Origin: Chryseobacterium sp.
GTDB lineage: Bacteria; Bacteroidota; Bacteroidia; Flavobacteriales; Weeksellaceae
Assembly: GCA_031277615.1 (NCBI GenBank)
Contig: JAITMC010000040.1
Location: 215,777 to 279,776 of the forward strand
Length of the DNA stretch: 64,000 nt
Direction of reading: 5' to 3'
Position numbers and translations under genes: made by a program. The notes under the pieces were generated by a model. It did not search any database, was not told the DNA's origin, and saw only the letters and a list, made by a program, of their open reading frames with translations. Shown piece by piece: positions 17,617 to 27,096 of the stretch; position 1 is the first letter of the stretch; each line of letters opens with the position of its first letter.

Positions 17617-18729
17617 TTACAAGTCGAGGTCATCATCAGAAACAGCGGTTCCATCGGCCATCAGGAAGGCTTTCAGGAAAGGGGTAAGATTTCCGTTCAT
17701 TACCGAATCCACATCTGAAGTTTCGTGTCCTGAGCGAACGTCCTTTACCAGTTTATAAGGGTGCATTACATAGTTTCTGATCTGGCTTCCCCACTCGATT
17801 TTCATCTTGTTGGCTTCAATCTCATTTCTGGCCTTCATTCTTTCTTCCAGTTCCATTTCATAAAGCCTTGAACGAAGGAGCTGCATTGCTTTTTCCTTGT
17901 TCTGAAGCTGTGAACGGGATTCTGAGTTTTCAATGATGATTCCGGTTGGTGCGTGACGAAGACGTACGGCTGTTTCCACCTTGTTTACGTTCTGCCCTCC
18001 GGCTCCGGAAGACCTCATCGTTTCAAATGAGATATCGGCAGGATTGATATTGATCTCAATGGTATCGTCCACCAGCGGATAAACATATACGGAAACAAAA
18101 CTTGTATGGCGTTTGGCATTACTGTCGAAAGGTGAAATTCTTACCAGCCTGTGCACCCCGTTTTCCCCTTTCAGGTATCCGAAGGCATATTCCCCGTCAA
18201 TTTCCAGGGTTACGGTCTTTACTCCGGCTACATCACCTTCCTGGAAGTTAAGCTCACGGATTTTATACCCTTGTTTTTCTGCCCACATGGTATACATTCT
18301 CATCAGCATCGAGGCCCAGTCGCAGCTTTCGGTTCCTCCGGCTCCTGCGGTGATCTGAAGCACGGCAGAAAGCTCATCTCCTTCATTGGAAAGCATATTC
18401 TTAAATTCCAGGTCTTCGATTTTTTCTACCAGCTGAGGGAAAGAAGCATCGAGTTCTTTTTCAGAGTCCGGATCTTCTTTGGCAAATTCCAGCAGAACCT
18501 GGAGGTCTTCAAACTGAGTACTGATCTCTTCATAATCCTCTACCCATCGTTTTTTGGAACGGAGCTGCTTCAGAAAAGCTTCCGCTTCTTTGGGACTGTC
18601 CCAAAACTCAGGAGCGGCTGTTTTTTCATCATCATTGGCAATTTCTATCTTCTTTTTTTCAATCTGAAGGTATTTATGTAAGTCTTCTATTCTGGACTGA
18701 ACTTCTTTTATCTGGTCGTTGTTGATCAC
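17617..18729 (-). CDS. prfB: peptide chain release factor 2 without the +1 frameshift
   Basis: 370 aa. It ends translation at UGA and UAA. The stop-recognition tripeptide SPF (VRISPFDSN) and the catalytic GGQ ([11 protein letters not shown], about residues 244-246) are intact. The region where E. coli prfB has its in-frame UGA (after 'YL' near residue 21) reads CTT CAG here with no stop, so the gene is one continuous frame and its frameshift autoregulation is absent. Confidence 0.96.
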   Translation of the reverse strand: MINNDQIKEVQSRIEDLHKYLQIEKKKIEIANDDEKTAAPEFWDSPKEAEAFLKQLRSKKRWVEDYEEISTQFEDLQVLLEFAKEDPDSEKELDASFPQLVEKIEDLEFKNMLSNEGDELSAVLQITAGAGGTESCDWASMLMRMYTMWAEKQGYKIRELNFQEGDVAGVKTVTLEIDGEYAFGYLKGENGVHRLVRISPFDSNAKRHTSFVSVYVYPLVDDTIEININPADISFETMRSSGAGGQNVNKVETAVRLRHAPTGIIIENSESRSQLQNKEKAMQLLRSRLYEMELEERMKARNEIEANKMKIEWGSQIRNYVMHPYKLVKDVRSGHETSDVDSVMNGNLTPFLKAFLMADGTAVSDDDLDL

Positions 18730-18927
18730 GAATTTTTAATTTTATACAAAAATACGGAATTCTTTTATCAGTTGGAGACTAAGGATTCAAGGTTTCCTAT
18801 TTAACAGTCAGAAATTAATCGATCCCGGACTATCATTTTGCAGTAAGTGTTTTTATAGTTTTTATGTTCCGATTCTTTATATTCTTCAAAAACGTATATT
18901 TATCTTTATCAAAAAAACATCATCTGA

Positions 18928-19209
18928 ATGGATAAAAACTATATGAATATCATCATCAATGAACGTCGGGGTCATCTGGGGCAGTTAAAAAAACTGATTA
19001 TCTCTATGAATATAAGTCCCGGCATGGATAAAGAATTCTGTGCCTATCTTGCTGAAAGAATTCTCCGGCAACTGGAAAAAGGTGTCGATTCACAGAAAAT
19101 ACAGGAAATTATAACGTATGAATTATGTGTCGGATATGGTCTTTACGTCTATGAATTTGATTCGGAAAAAATAACCGATGACATTATGGACTGGTGGGAA
19201 AACTTATGA
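18928..19209 (+). CDS. small hypothetical protein, 93 aa
   Basis: A highly charged small cytoplasmic protein (begins MDKNYMNIIINERRGHLGQL, ends DIMDWWENL), predicted mostly helical. No family recognised. It converges on the FAD oxidoreductase gene with a 2-base gap and has no visible terminator. Confidence 0.55.
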   Translation: MDKNYMNIIINERRGHLGQLKKLIISMNISPGMDKEFCAYLAERILRQLEKGVDSQKIQEIITYELCVGYGLYVYEFDSEKITDDIMDWWENL

Positions 19210-19211
19210 TT

Positions 19212-20321
19212 TCAGACCATCATTTCAGCAAGCATCTCTCCGATCTTCGGAGCAAGGGCAACTCCCATTCCGGAAAGTCTTACCCCGCAGAACTGTCTTT
19301 CTGAAAGCCGTTTGATCACCGGGCTTTTTTCTGATCCCATCGCCATAATTCCGGACCATCGGAGTGCAATTTTAAAGTCCTGTCCGGGTAAAATAACTTC
19401 TTTTAAAAAATTCTCCAAATGGGTTTGCAAAAATGCAGTGGTTTCAAGAGCAGTGGTCTCTTCTGTTTTGAAATCCTGGTTTCTTCCGCCTCCCAATAAT
19501 ACCCTGTTGCCCAGATTCCTGAAGTAATAAAAACCCTCATCATAATGGAAAGTTCCTTTTAACTGTAAGCCTTCAACAGGTTCCGTCAGAATGATCTGCC
19601 CGCGGGCCGGAATAATCTCTTCATTTTCCAGAAATTCTGAGCTGAATGCATTGGTACAGTACATGAGCTGGTCAGCATCTATACAAAGGCTTTCCGAAAG
19701 CCTGACTTTTACGGTATTTTCTTTTTCAGTGACATTTTTTACTGCTGTTCCGAAAAGAAACTCAACGTTCAGCTGCTGGCATTTTTCCAGAAGCTTCTGC
19801 AGTAGCTTTCCTGAATGCAGACTTCCTTCACACGGGTTTTCAATGAGCAATTCAGATTTCCCCAAACCGAATTCTCTGATTTTTTCCTGCTTTAAAGTAT
19901 ACGTTTTTTCGAGCCCGGTTATGGTTTTCAGTTTTTCATTCACGAGCTCCAATTGCTGCAAAGGACCATTATCATTTAAAATTTCATAACCTCCGGATTG
20001 TTCAAAATCGATTTCACTGTTTTTAAAATATTTCTGAATTTTCTGCAATCCCTCAAACCTCATTTTTACCAGCTCCAGCGTTTTTTCCCAACCCATCTTC
20101 TGCGAATCTGCGATAACTTCCGTCAGACTCCCGAAACATGCAAAGCCCGCATTTCTTGTTGAAGCTCCCAATGGCACTGTATTCCGCTCAATGACCAGCA
20201 CAGATTTTTCAGGATATTTTTCCTTTACGGACAATGCAGTCCAGAGTCCGGTAAACCCTGCCCCGATAATGATAAGGTCTCTTTTTCTGTAGAAAGTTTC
20301 GAGTTCCCAGATGCTGTTCAT
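19212..20321 (-). CDS. FAD-dependent oxidoreductase (DAO family)
   Basis: 369 aa. The N-terminal dinucleotide fold is IIIGAGFTGLWTAL, followed by IERNTVPLGASTRNAGFACFG, which resembles glycine oxidase/D-amino acid dehydrogenase proteins that bind FAD and oxidise amines. The C-terminal part ends with GVRLSGMGVALAPKIGEMLAEM, the family's second FAD contact. The substrate cannot be assigned. It is on its own between a small gene and the AAA ATPase. Confidence 0.85.
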   Translation of the reverse strand: MNSIWELETFYRKRDLIIIGAGFTGLWTALSVKEKYPEKSVLVIERNTVPLGASTRNAGFACFGSLTEVIADSQKMGWEKTLELVKMRFEGLQKIQKYFKNSEIDFEQSGGYEILNDNGPLQQLELVNEKLKTITGLEKTYTLKQEKIREFGLGKSELLIENPCEGSLHSGKLLQKLLEKCQQLNVEFLFGTAVKNVTEKENTVKVRLSESLCIDADQLMYCTNAFSSEFLENEEIIPARGQIILTEPVEGLQLKGTFHYDEGFYYFRNLGNRVLLGGGRNQDFKTEETTALETTAFLQTHLENFLKEVILPGQDFKIALRWSGIMAMGSEKSPVIKRLSERQFCGVRLSGMGVALAPKIGEMLAEMMV

Positions 20322-20369
20322 GGGTAATGGTTATAAATAATGAGTAATGAGTGATGGGTAATTTAGGGT

Positions 20370-21728
20370 TTATCCCTGAGCATCATCATCGTCTCCGTTG
20401 TGGTGAAATCCGATGGCTCTTCTTGGCTCTTCTACCACCTGATAGATTTCCAGCTCTTTTTTCAGGGCCTGAATTCTGTACCGGAATTCATCGAAGTTGT
20501 TGATGACCACATCAGCGAGGAAACGGGCAATCTGTTCCAGGTATTCTTCCGTAAGTTTTCCGGCTGCATCTCTCAGGGCTGCATTCAGCAGATTCTGGTC
20601 GATCTTCAGATTTTCATTCCGGGTTCTCTGATACAGGTTTTTGATCCTTTTTTTCAGGCTCTGGGTAAAGTCGATCAGCATGGTATTGCTGAATACCTTC
20701 ATCTTTGAAGAGATTTCATGCCAGAACGGAACTTTATCGGCCTTATTCTTTTTAAGAATTTTATACAGAAGGGAATCTGCTTCCAGATCCTTGGTCATTG
20801 CATACAGGATAATTTCTGAGCGTTCCGCAGCGTTCGGGGGAAAAACAGGGATCATGACATCAAATCTTCCAGGTGCCAGAATTTCTTCATCGATCTCTGA
20901 GACTGAATTGGCTGATCCTACCATTAGAAGTTCTTCTTTTTCAAACTTTCCGATATAATGCAGGATCAGTTCCTGGGTTTCCAGGTTGCAGGAAGCGATG
21001 TCGGTTTCTGCCTTACGTTCCATCATAATTTCATCAAAATCATCTAGGAAAAGCAGCACCTTATCTTCCTTCATCATCGTCAGAAGAAAATCATTGAAAT
21101 TGGTCTTATTGCCATCGATAAAAGAGGTTCCCAGATAATGTTTTTTAACTTCTTTAAAATGGTATCCTATAATCTCGGCAATTTTGGTGGCCCAGAATAT
21201 TTTTCCGCTTCCGGGAGGGCCGTACAGAACAATTCCTGCCGGTTTGTTGATGCCCCAGTCTTTGATCTGCTGCGGATTAAGGAAAGGTTCCAGTACTGAA
21301 GAGATATAAAAGAAAAGGTCTCTGTAGCCAATAAAATCCCTGTGCTTCAGGCTTGTTTTATGTCCGAAATAATCATAGACAAACTGATAGTTTCCGCCTA
21401 ATTTATTATCAATTCCGTAGCTTGAGATGGAGGACCGGAAAAAACCGTTATCAAAAATATTGGGATTGTTTTCTTTAATTGCTTTTTCAATATCTTCTTT
21501 AGGCTGATTGATCACCTCAGCGATTTGTTCCACGGTTTTATTTTTGTCCAGGTCTTTTTCATACAATCTTAAAAAATCCACATTTTCGCGGGCAAATTTT
21601 TCAAAATCTTCTTTCACTTCAAAATTGGTGCTGATGCAGATTCCTAATTCAAGGTCGAAATCCTGGATAAACTGTTTAATGGCTTCTGCCGATACATTCA
21701 GTTCTTTGGCAAGTTCAATTAACTTCAT
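20370..21728 (-). CDS. AAA family ATPase with IF2N-like N terminus and altered Walker A
   Basis: 452 aa. Residues about 1-50 resemble the small IF2 N-terminal helical domain (IELAKELNVSAEAIKQFI). The AAA core holds Walker A GPPGSGKI (170-177), Walker B VLLFLDDFDE (224-233), a sensor-1-like SAN and APGRFD. The usual Ser/Thr after the Walker A lysine is replaced by Ile (codon ATA at 21198-21200), which should disturb Mg-ATP coordination. The N-terminal region also has a second small helical block (about 64-90). Role unknown; perhaps an unfoldase or a nucleotide-binding scaffold. Confidence 0.75.
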   Translation of the reverse strand: MKLIELAKELNVSAEAIKQFIQDFDLELGICISTNFEVKEDFEKFARENVDFLRLYEKDLDKNKTVEQIAEVINQPKEDIEKAIKENNPNIFDNGFFRSSISSYGIDNKLGGNYQFVYDYFGHKTSLKHRDFIGYRDLFFYISSVLEPFLNPQQIKDWGINKPAGIVLYGPPGSGKIFWATKIAEIIGYHFKEVKKHYLGTSFIDGNKTNFNDFLLTMMKEDKVLLFLDDFDEIMMERKAETDIASCNLETQELILHYIGKFEKEELLMVGSANSVSEIDEEILAPGRFDVMIPVFPPNAAERSEIILYAMTKDLEADSLLYKILKKNKADKVPFWHEISSKMKVFSNTMLIDFTQSLKKRIKNLYQRTRNENLKIDQNLLNAALRDAAGKLTEEYLEQIARFLADVVINNFDEFRYRIQALKKELEIYQVVEEPRRAIGFHHNGDDDDAQG

Positions 21729-21879
21729 AATTCCCGATTAATTCTATCAAATTTAATGTTTTAATCTTAAAAATCTATTGAAAAGAGTATTAAAGTTTGC
21801 TAAATAGTGAATCGTAAGAATTTATTTTATCAATGATGAACAGCTGCTGTATTCTTTTGCTGATCCGTTATTTTACGGT

Positions 21880-22851
21880 TCATTTCATTAATAGCCTCTT
21901 CAATAATCGGGGTTGATCCTGATTGATATAATGTCCGCTTTCCGGAGCCATAATCTGCCTGCTGTCGGAAGACATTTTTAAAAGGTCCTGCTGCATTTTA
22001 TCCCATGCAGTCAGCATTTCTTTCTTTAATTTTTCATTTTTAATAAAACGGTTATACCTTGTTTTGTCCGCAGCAGTGATGACGTATAAAGGAATTGCGC
22101 CTAAAGTCTGTATTCCTGCAGCTTCTTTTTTGATAGACTTCATCTGGTCCTGCTCTTCCAGTACAGCATCCGCACTTTTGTATAGAAGTGCCGGCATAAC
22201 AGAGTTCTGGTAGGTATATTCCGCTCCTGCCGGAAACATATTCTTAAACATCAGTCTGGCTATACCGAATGTATTGGCAAATTTCAGGAAACCTCCCGGC
22301 AGCCCCTGATTGACCATTTTATACAGCTCCGGCGACAGGTATTTTTCATCTTCGGGATGCTGGCTGTCTACCCAGATCACTCCGGCTACCTCCTGCGGAT
22401 ATTGCTGAACAAAAAAACGGGTAAGTGTTCCGCCGAAAGAATGTCCTACAAGAATATAAGGCTTAGGAATCTTCGCATTTTCAAGCAAAGTATGAAGTTC
22501 TTCCGCCATTTTTTGTCCTGTTTTGGGTTCTGTTCCTCTTTCACTCCATAAAATTCCTGAGCGGTCGTATGAAAATGTTGTGTACGTTTTGGGCAGCTGT
22601 TGCTGAATAGGGTACCACTGCAAATGTCCGGCAGGATCAAAGGCGGTTTCAAAAACAACGGAAGGTCCTCCTGATCCCTGTTTCAGATAATGCATGGTGT
22701 GATTTCCCACTTTTGCCAGTTCTCCGTCAGGCTTTATTTTTTCGGCTTCTGAGCGGGAAATTCTTTCAAAAATAATTCCTGAAACCAAAAAGAGAATAAT
22801 GAGGGCCAATAAAGCCATCCCCAGCCTTTTCAGCCATTTGAGCGTTTTCAT
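21880..22851 (-). CDS. membrane-anchored alpha/beta hydrolase
   Basis: 323 aa. An N-terminal hydrophobic segment (MALLALIILFLVSGIIF, about residues 13-29) acts as signal or anchor. The hydrolase core has the nucleophile elbow LVGHSFGGTLTRF and the family start YLKQGSGGPSVVFE. The acidic residue may be the Asp in VITAADKTR, and the base is the His in PESGHYINQDQP. The cap helices follow after VDSQHPEDE. The substrate is unknown. Confidence 0.85.
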   Translation of the reverse strand: MKTLKWLKRLGMALLALIILFLVSGIIFERISRSEAEKIKPDGELAKVGNHTMHYLKQGSGGPSVVFETAFDPAGHLQWYPIQQQLPKTYTTFSYDRSGILWSERGTEPKTGQKMAEELHTLLENAKIPKPYILVGHSFGGTLTRFFVQQYPQEVAGVIWVDSQHPEDEKYLSPELYKMVNQGLPGGFLKFANTFGIARLMFKNMFPAGAEYTYQNSVMPALLYKSADAVLEEQDQMKSIKKEAAGIQTLGAIPLYVITAADKTRYNRFIKNEKLKKEMLTAWDKMQQDLLKMSSDSRQIMAPESGHYINQDQPRLLKRLLMK

Positions 22852-23055
22852 ACGTTATATTTTTAATGGGTTGTGATTATTATTTACCCAATAAGTATTT
22901 TCTTCACAAAAAAAGTTACATCTATAAGGCAATGAAAATCTGAATCTTAATTTATATTTTGAAAAGCTTCAACAATTGCTGACTTCAGAAAAATATTCTT
23001 CATTTTGTAACAATCTCAGGATTAATGAGACCTACTACTATGTAAAACAAATAAC

Positions 23056-23967
23056 ATGGAAAAAGTTTTGTCAGTAAAGAATTTGACTAAAAAATTCAAA
23101 AGGACGGTTGTAAATAATATCTCTTTTGATGTGGAAAGAGGAAATGTTTACGGCCTGCTGGGACCTAACGGAAGCGGTAAATCAACGACATTCGGGATGC
23201 TTCTTTCGACGATTAATCCTACCAGTGGCGACTGGTACTGGTTCGGGCAGAAAGGCACCGGGCCTGAGACCCTGAAAAAGATCGGAGCGATAATTGAACA
23301 GCCGAACTTCTACCCTTATCTGGATGCAGAGACCAACCTTAAGATTGTTGCTGAAATTAAAGGAACACCTTATTCAAGAATAGAAGAAGTTTTGAAAACC
23401 GTTGGCCTTCTGGAGCGAAAAAAAGATACTTTCAAAACTTATTCGCTGGGAATGAAACAACGTCTTTCCATAGCTTCTGCTCTGCTGAACACCCCGGAAG
23501 TGCTGATTCTGGATGAGCCAACCAACGGTCTTGATCCGGAAGGAATTATTCAGATCAGGGAAATCATCAGTGATATTGCCAAAAGAGGAATCACCATTAT
23601 TATTGCCAGCCATCTTCTTGATGAAATAGAAAAAATATGCAGCCATGTCATTGTTCTGAAGGAAGGAAATTCCATCTATTGCGGAAGAGTAGACGAAATG
23701 ACGGCCAACAACGGATATTTTGAATTAAAAGCAGACAACAATACGCTCTTGCTAAGCGCACTGGAAGAGCTTCAATGGTTTGCTTCGGTAAAAACAGAAG
23801 GCGAAATCATCAAAGCCCAGATCCGCGAGGATGCCTCTGTTTCTGCGTCTGCCCTGAATCAGAAACTGGCTGAAAAAGGAATTTTCCTTTCTCATTTGAC
23901 CAGGAAAAAACTCTCTCTTGAATCTCAGTTCCTTGAACTTGTAAAAAACACCAATAACCATGCTTAG
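23056..23967 (+). CDS. ABC transporter ATP-binding protein (ABC-2 type)
   Basis: 303 aa ATPase. Walker A GPNGSGKST, Q-loop EQPNFYPYL, a signature replaced by SLGMKQRL (usual for this bacitracin/lantibiotic-immunity-like group) and Walker B LILDEPTNGLDPEG are present, with the switch His in IIASHLLDE. The C-terminal third is an accessory domain. It overlaps the permease gene by 8 bases, so both form one exporter. No sensor kinase or peptide gene is next to it, so the substrate is unknown. Confidence 0.92.
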   Translation: MEKVLSVKNLTKKFKRTVVNNISFDVERGNVYGLLGPNGSGKSTTFGMLLSTINPTSGDWYWFGQKGTGPETLKKIGAIIEQPNFYPYLDAETNLKIVAEIKGTPYSRIEEVLKTVGLLERKKDTFKTYSLGMKQRLSIASALLNTPEVLILDEPTNGLDPEGIIQIREIISDIAKRGITIIIASHLLDEIEKICSHVIVLKEGNSIYCGRVDEMTANNGYFELKADNNTLLLSALEELQWFASVKTEGEIIKAQIREDASVSASALNQKLAEKGIFLSHLTRKKLSLESQFLELVKNTNNHA

Positions 23968-24805
23968 ACTATTAAAACTTGAATATTATAAAAATCTGAA
24001 TTACCGACCGTTCAGAATTTTTACGGCCCTATATTTTGCCATCCTGATTGTTCTTCTTTTTATCGGACTTGTGGATATCGATGTTTTCGGTGCCACGATC
24101 AACCTGAAGGAAGAGGGCATCTACAACTTCCCTGAAATATGGAATTTTACGACCTGGATCGTAGCATTGCTGAAGATTTTTCTCGGGCTGATCATTGTGT
24201 TTTCTATCTCCCAGGAATTCACCAACCGGATGTTTAAACAAAATACCATCGATGGTTTAAGCAGAAAAGAATTTATCGGCTCGAAGCTGCTTACGATTAC
24301 TGTTTTTACAGCGACCTCTACTTTACTGGTATTTATTATTACCTTATTTCTGGGGTATAAGTACTCTGCTGTAACAGATTCTGCAAAGGTTTTTGAAGAG
24401 GTTTTCTTTATCGGAAACTATTTTGTAAAACTGTTTACCTTCTTCTGTTTCCTGATGTTTCTTTCGGTATTGCTTAGAAAATCCATGTTTGTATTCTTTG
24501 GATTCTTTGTCTACTGGATCGCGGAAGGCATTCTTACCGTAGTGGAAACATTTCAGAAAGTAAAAGGCTTACAGGAAGCCGAAAGAATGAAGGTTATGAA
24601 AGACGAATTTTTCATCACCCATATGTTGCCGCTTGAGAGCATGTCCAGCCTTATTCCTAACCCGATGATGCGTCTGAAAATGGCTAAAATGATGGGGCTT
24701 CAGTATGAGTTTACCTACCCTGTTGAAAGCCTTATTGCCTGTATCGTATGGTCCGGCATCTTTATTTTCGGATCGTACTGGATTCTGAGAAAAAGAGATT
24801 GGTAG
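23960..24805 (+). CDS. ABC-2 type permease
   Basis: 281 aa with about six hydrophobic segments (residues about 18-38, 66-86, 108-130, 152-172, 178-196 and 257-273), a typical ABC-2 permease layout. It starts inside the 3' end of the ATPase gene (8-base overlap) and is its partner. A terminator follows at 24825-24852. Confidence 0.88.
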   Translation: MLRLLKLEYYKNLNYRPFRIFTALYFAILIVLLFIGLVDIDVFGATINLKEEGIYNFPEIWNFTTWIVALLKIFLGLIIVFSISQEFTNRMFKQNTIDGLSRKEFIGSKLLTITVFTATSTLLVFIITLFLGYKYSAVTDSAKVFEEVFFIGNYFVKLFTFFCFLMFLSVLLRKSMFVFFGFFVYWIAEGILTVVETFQKVKGLQEAERMKVMKDEFFITHMLPLESMSSLIPNPMMRLKMAKMMGLQYEFTYPVESLIACIVWSGIFIFGSYWILRKRDW

Positions 24806-24824
24806 ATCTTCACAATAAAAAATC

Positions 24825-24852
24825 AAAGTGGTCCGCAGGGATCACTTTTTTG
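24825..24852 (+). terminator. intrinsic terminator of the ABC-2 operon
   Basis: AAAGTGGTCC / GGATCACTTT pair with one mismatch and run into TTTT. Confidence 0.75.
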
Positions 24853-24910
24853 TTTTAAGAATACTTAAGTGGTAAAATATGTTTATCCTAAAAATTTGGA
24901 AAAAATACAA

Positions 24911-25044
24911 AACACTTTAGTTCAGCTAAGCTATTATCTTTGTGTAAATAAAGTATACTTTAGTTTTTGAAAATCTTTGATTTTCTCCTTACATGTACTT
25001 TTTATGCAGTCTCTTTTAAACTTCTAAAGTGCACTAAAGTGTTT
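24911..25044. repeat. 134-bp element with terminal inverted repeats, copy A
   Basis: The segment begins ACACTTTAGT and ends ACTAAAGTGT, which are exact inverted termini. It contains GTATACTTTAGTTT and CTCTTTTAAACTTCTAAAG. It repeats at 25304-25437 in the same orientation with scattered base changes. No coding capacity. It looks like a small non-autonomous (MITE-like) or structural repeat. Confidence 0.7.
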
Positions 25045-25111
25045 ACCTCTAATCTATATATTTAAATGTACCATCTGAATCCGACAGCAATTTTGTAAAG
25101 TGAATATTTTC

Positions 25112-25300
25112 ACGCAAAGGCTACATTTAGACAGAGCTGATTTCAGGGAGCAAAGATGGGAATCAACTACGTTGATCCGACTAAGCGGATGTTGTAAATA
25201 AGCCATTTAATTCTACTAAAAGATACATCACAAATCTGCCGGATCTGCGAGACTACAAAAACATAAAGATCTGTGCCGATCTGAGGAATCTGTGGGAAAT
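25112..25300. repeat. dispersed intergenic repeat, copy 1
   Basis: The core TTTCAGGGAGCAAAG (25141-25155) is followed by a hairpin GAATCAAC-TAC-GTTGATCC (25160-25178), AAGCGG, and then tracts of the CATCA...GATCTGCGAGA kind ending in AATCTGTGGGAAAT. Similar blocks occur near 41828 and 43166. No gene is inside. Confidence 0.65.
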
Positions 25301-25303
25301 AAA

Positions 25304-25437
25304 AACACTTTAGTTCCGGTAAGTTATCATCGTTGTGCAAGTGAAGTATACTTTAGTTTCCGAAATTCTTTAATTTTCTCCTTACGTGTACTTTTTATAC
25401 AGTCTCTTTTAAACTTCTAAAGTGCACTAAAGTGTCT
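25304..25437. repeat. 134-bp element with terminal inverted repeats, copy B
   Basis: Second copy of the element at 24911-25044, with the same ACACTTTAGT / ACTAAAGTGT ends and the same internal order. The two copies flank dispersed-repeat copy 1. The rest of the 24806-25513 gap holds no gene. Confidence 0.7.
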
Positions 25438-25513
25438 AAAACCTACCTTATTATATGTATTAGTCAGGAAATCTGTGGAAATTATATAAATTTGTCTATC
25501 ATAGAAAAAGACC

Positions 25514-26194
25514 ATGAACAGAATCGACCGGCTGATCTCCGTACTGACGACCCTTCAGTCTAAAAAGTTTGTGACGGCAGATTATATTGCTGATAAATAT
25601 GAGATCAGTATACGAACCGTCTACAGAGATATTAAGGCGCTCGGAGAAATCGGGGTTCCCATCGACTATGAACCGCAGAAAGGCTACACCGTTCTTCAGG
25701 GATTTTTTCTTCCTCCTGTGCTGCTGACCAGTGATGAGGCCAACGCCCTGATTATGATCGCGAAACTATCGGAACGGTATACCGACAAAACTATTCATAA
25801 GAATGTTTCCAATGCCATTGATAAGATAAAATCTGTCCTGAAAAACAGTGAAAAAGAAAAAGCCGATCTGCTTCAGGAAAAAATAGGAATTTATGTTTCC
25901 CCTGAGACAGACCACAGCCGGGATTATCTGACCATCATACAAAATGCGATTGTTGACAAAAAGATCCTGAAAATAAACTACATCAACAATCAAAATGAAG
26001 CCAGCGAAAGAGAAACAGAGCCCATCGGAATGAGTTTTTATACCAACCAATGGCATCTTATTGCCTGGTGCCGCATCCGTCATGAATACCGCGATTTTAA
26101 GGTTTTACAGATTCAGAAGCTCGAAAACACAGGCCAGCCCTTCAAAAAGGAAAATCATTTTACCCTTCAGGAATATATCAATTCCCTGACTTGA
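25514..26194 (+). CDS. YafY-type transcriptional regulator (HTH plus WYL domain)
   Basis: 226 aa. The N-terminal winged helix (about 1-60, ISVLTTLQSKKFVTADYIAD and ISIRTVYRDIKAL) binds DNA. The WYL domain (about 140-210) includes MSFYTNQWHLIAWCRIRHEYRDF and is thought to sense a ligand or nucleic acid. It is followed by a zinc-ribbon gene and a HEAT-repeat gene on the same strand, a local unit it may control. A plausible -7 box, TACCTTTG, lies at 26239-26246 before the next gene, so the two may also be transcribed separately. Confidence 0.9.
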   Translation: MNRIDRLISVLTTLQSKKFVTADYIADKYEISIRTVYRDIKALGEIGVPIDYEPQKGYTVLQGFFLPPVLLTSDEANALIMIAKLSERYTDKTIHKNVSNAIDKIKSVLKNSEKEKADLLQEKIGIYVSPETDHSRDYLTIIQNAIVDKKILKINYINNQNEASERETEPIGMSFYTNQWHLIAWCRIRHEYRDFKVLQIQKLENTGQPFKKENHFTLQEYINSLT

Positions 26195-26265
26195 TTTTTT
26201 TTAAAACAGACTGACATAGGGTTGTCATACTGCCCTTTTACCTTTGCTCAAAATTCGTAAAAAAC

Positions 26266-26535
26266 ATGGATCAAACCTACAAAAACTGTCAGAGCTGCGG
26301 CATGCCTCTGAAAAAATCACCCAACGGAGGCGGAACCAATGCAGACGGAACTATCAGCACCGTATACTGCGACTACTGTTATCAGAACGGCCTGTTTAAA
26401 CAGCCTGATATCAGCGCAGCAGAAATGCAGCACTTTGTAAAACTCAAAATGAAAGAAATGGGATTCCCCGGATTTCTGGCCGGTTTATTTTCAAAAGGAA
26501 TTCCTAAATTAGAACGCTGGAAAAAACAAAACTGA
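26266..26535 (+). CDS. putative zinc-ribbon domain protein
   Basis: 89 aa. Two CxxC knuckles (CQSCGMPL at about 8-11 and CDYCYQNG at about 36-39) form a zinc ribbon. The C-terminal helix (MQHFVKLKMKEMGFPGFLAGLFSKGIPKLERWK) is typical of this small family, which often sits beside YafY/WYL or AraC regulators. Function unknown. The HEAT-like gene starts 9 bases later. Confidence 0.85.
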   Translation: MDQTYKNCQSCGMPLKKSPNGGGTNADGTISTVYCDYCYQNGLFKQPDISAAEMQHFVKLKMKEMGFPGFLAGLFSKGIPKLERWKKQN

Positions 26536-26543
26536 AAAATACA

Positions 26544-27062
26544 ATGACAATCGAAGAACTATTCAAAGACAAAGCCGTAAAGGCCAAAGAAAAAACAGAG
26601 ATCATCAGCAAGTGGATCCTGGACGGATCGCTGCCAACCGATGAGCTGATCTCCTTTGCCGAAAAAGGAAAAGATCCGGTAAAAGGAACCTGTATTGAAG
26701 CACTGGAATATGCTACCAAACAGAAACCCGACATGGCAGATGAAACGATCCTTACCTTCGTTACCTCTACCCTTCCTGAAAAAGCGCCCAGAATAAAATG
26801 GGAAAGTGCCAAGGTGATTGGTAATATCGCCCACCAATTTCCCGATCAGCTGGAAAAACCGATCCAGGGGCTGCTTGCCAATACCGATGACGAAGGAACC
26901 GTGGTACGGTGGAGTGCTGCATTTGCGTTAGGAGAAATCCTGAAAATGAAAACCAAACACAACGCCACCCTTCTTCCTGCTATAGAAAGCATCTGTGAAA
27001 AAGAAGAAAAGAACAGCATTAAAAAAATCTATCTGGATGCGATCAAAAAGACCGCAAAATAA
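26544..27062 (+). CDS. HEAT-repeat protein
   Basis: 172 aa, all alpha-helical. At least two degenerate HEAT units can be seen, KWESAKVIGNIAHQFPDQLEKPIQG and VVRWSAAFALGEILKMKTK. Such proteins act as scaffolds. It starts 9 bases after the zinc-ribbon gene and ends at a bidirectional terminator. The small domain combination suggests a role together with the zinc-ribbon protein and the WYL regulator, but this is inference. Confidence 0.8.
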   Translation: MTIEELFKDKAVKAKEKTEIISKWILDGSLPTDELISFAEKGKDPVKGTCIEALEYATKQKPDMADETILTFVTSTLPEKAPRIKWESAKVIGNIAHQFPDQLEKPIQGLLANTDDEGTVVRWSAAFALGEILKMKTKHNATLLPAIESICEKEEKNSIKKIYLDAIKKTAK

Positions 27063-27064
27063 TT

Positions 27065-27084
27065 AGGCGGACTTTAGTCCGCCT
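27065..27084. terminator. bidirectional terminator
   Basis: AGGCGGACT / AGTCCGCCT stem in the 34-base gap between convergent genes. The T-rich side favours neither strand strongly. Confidence 0.7.
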
Positions 27085-27096
27085 CTATTGAATAAT

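Noticed and set aside
23056-24805. ABC-2 transporter as the graspetide exporter
   Set aside because: No C39 peptidase domain, over 20 kb away, and with a terminator of its own.
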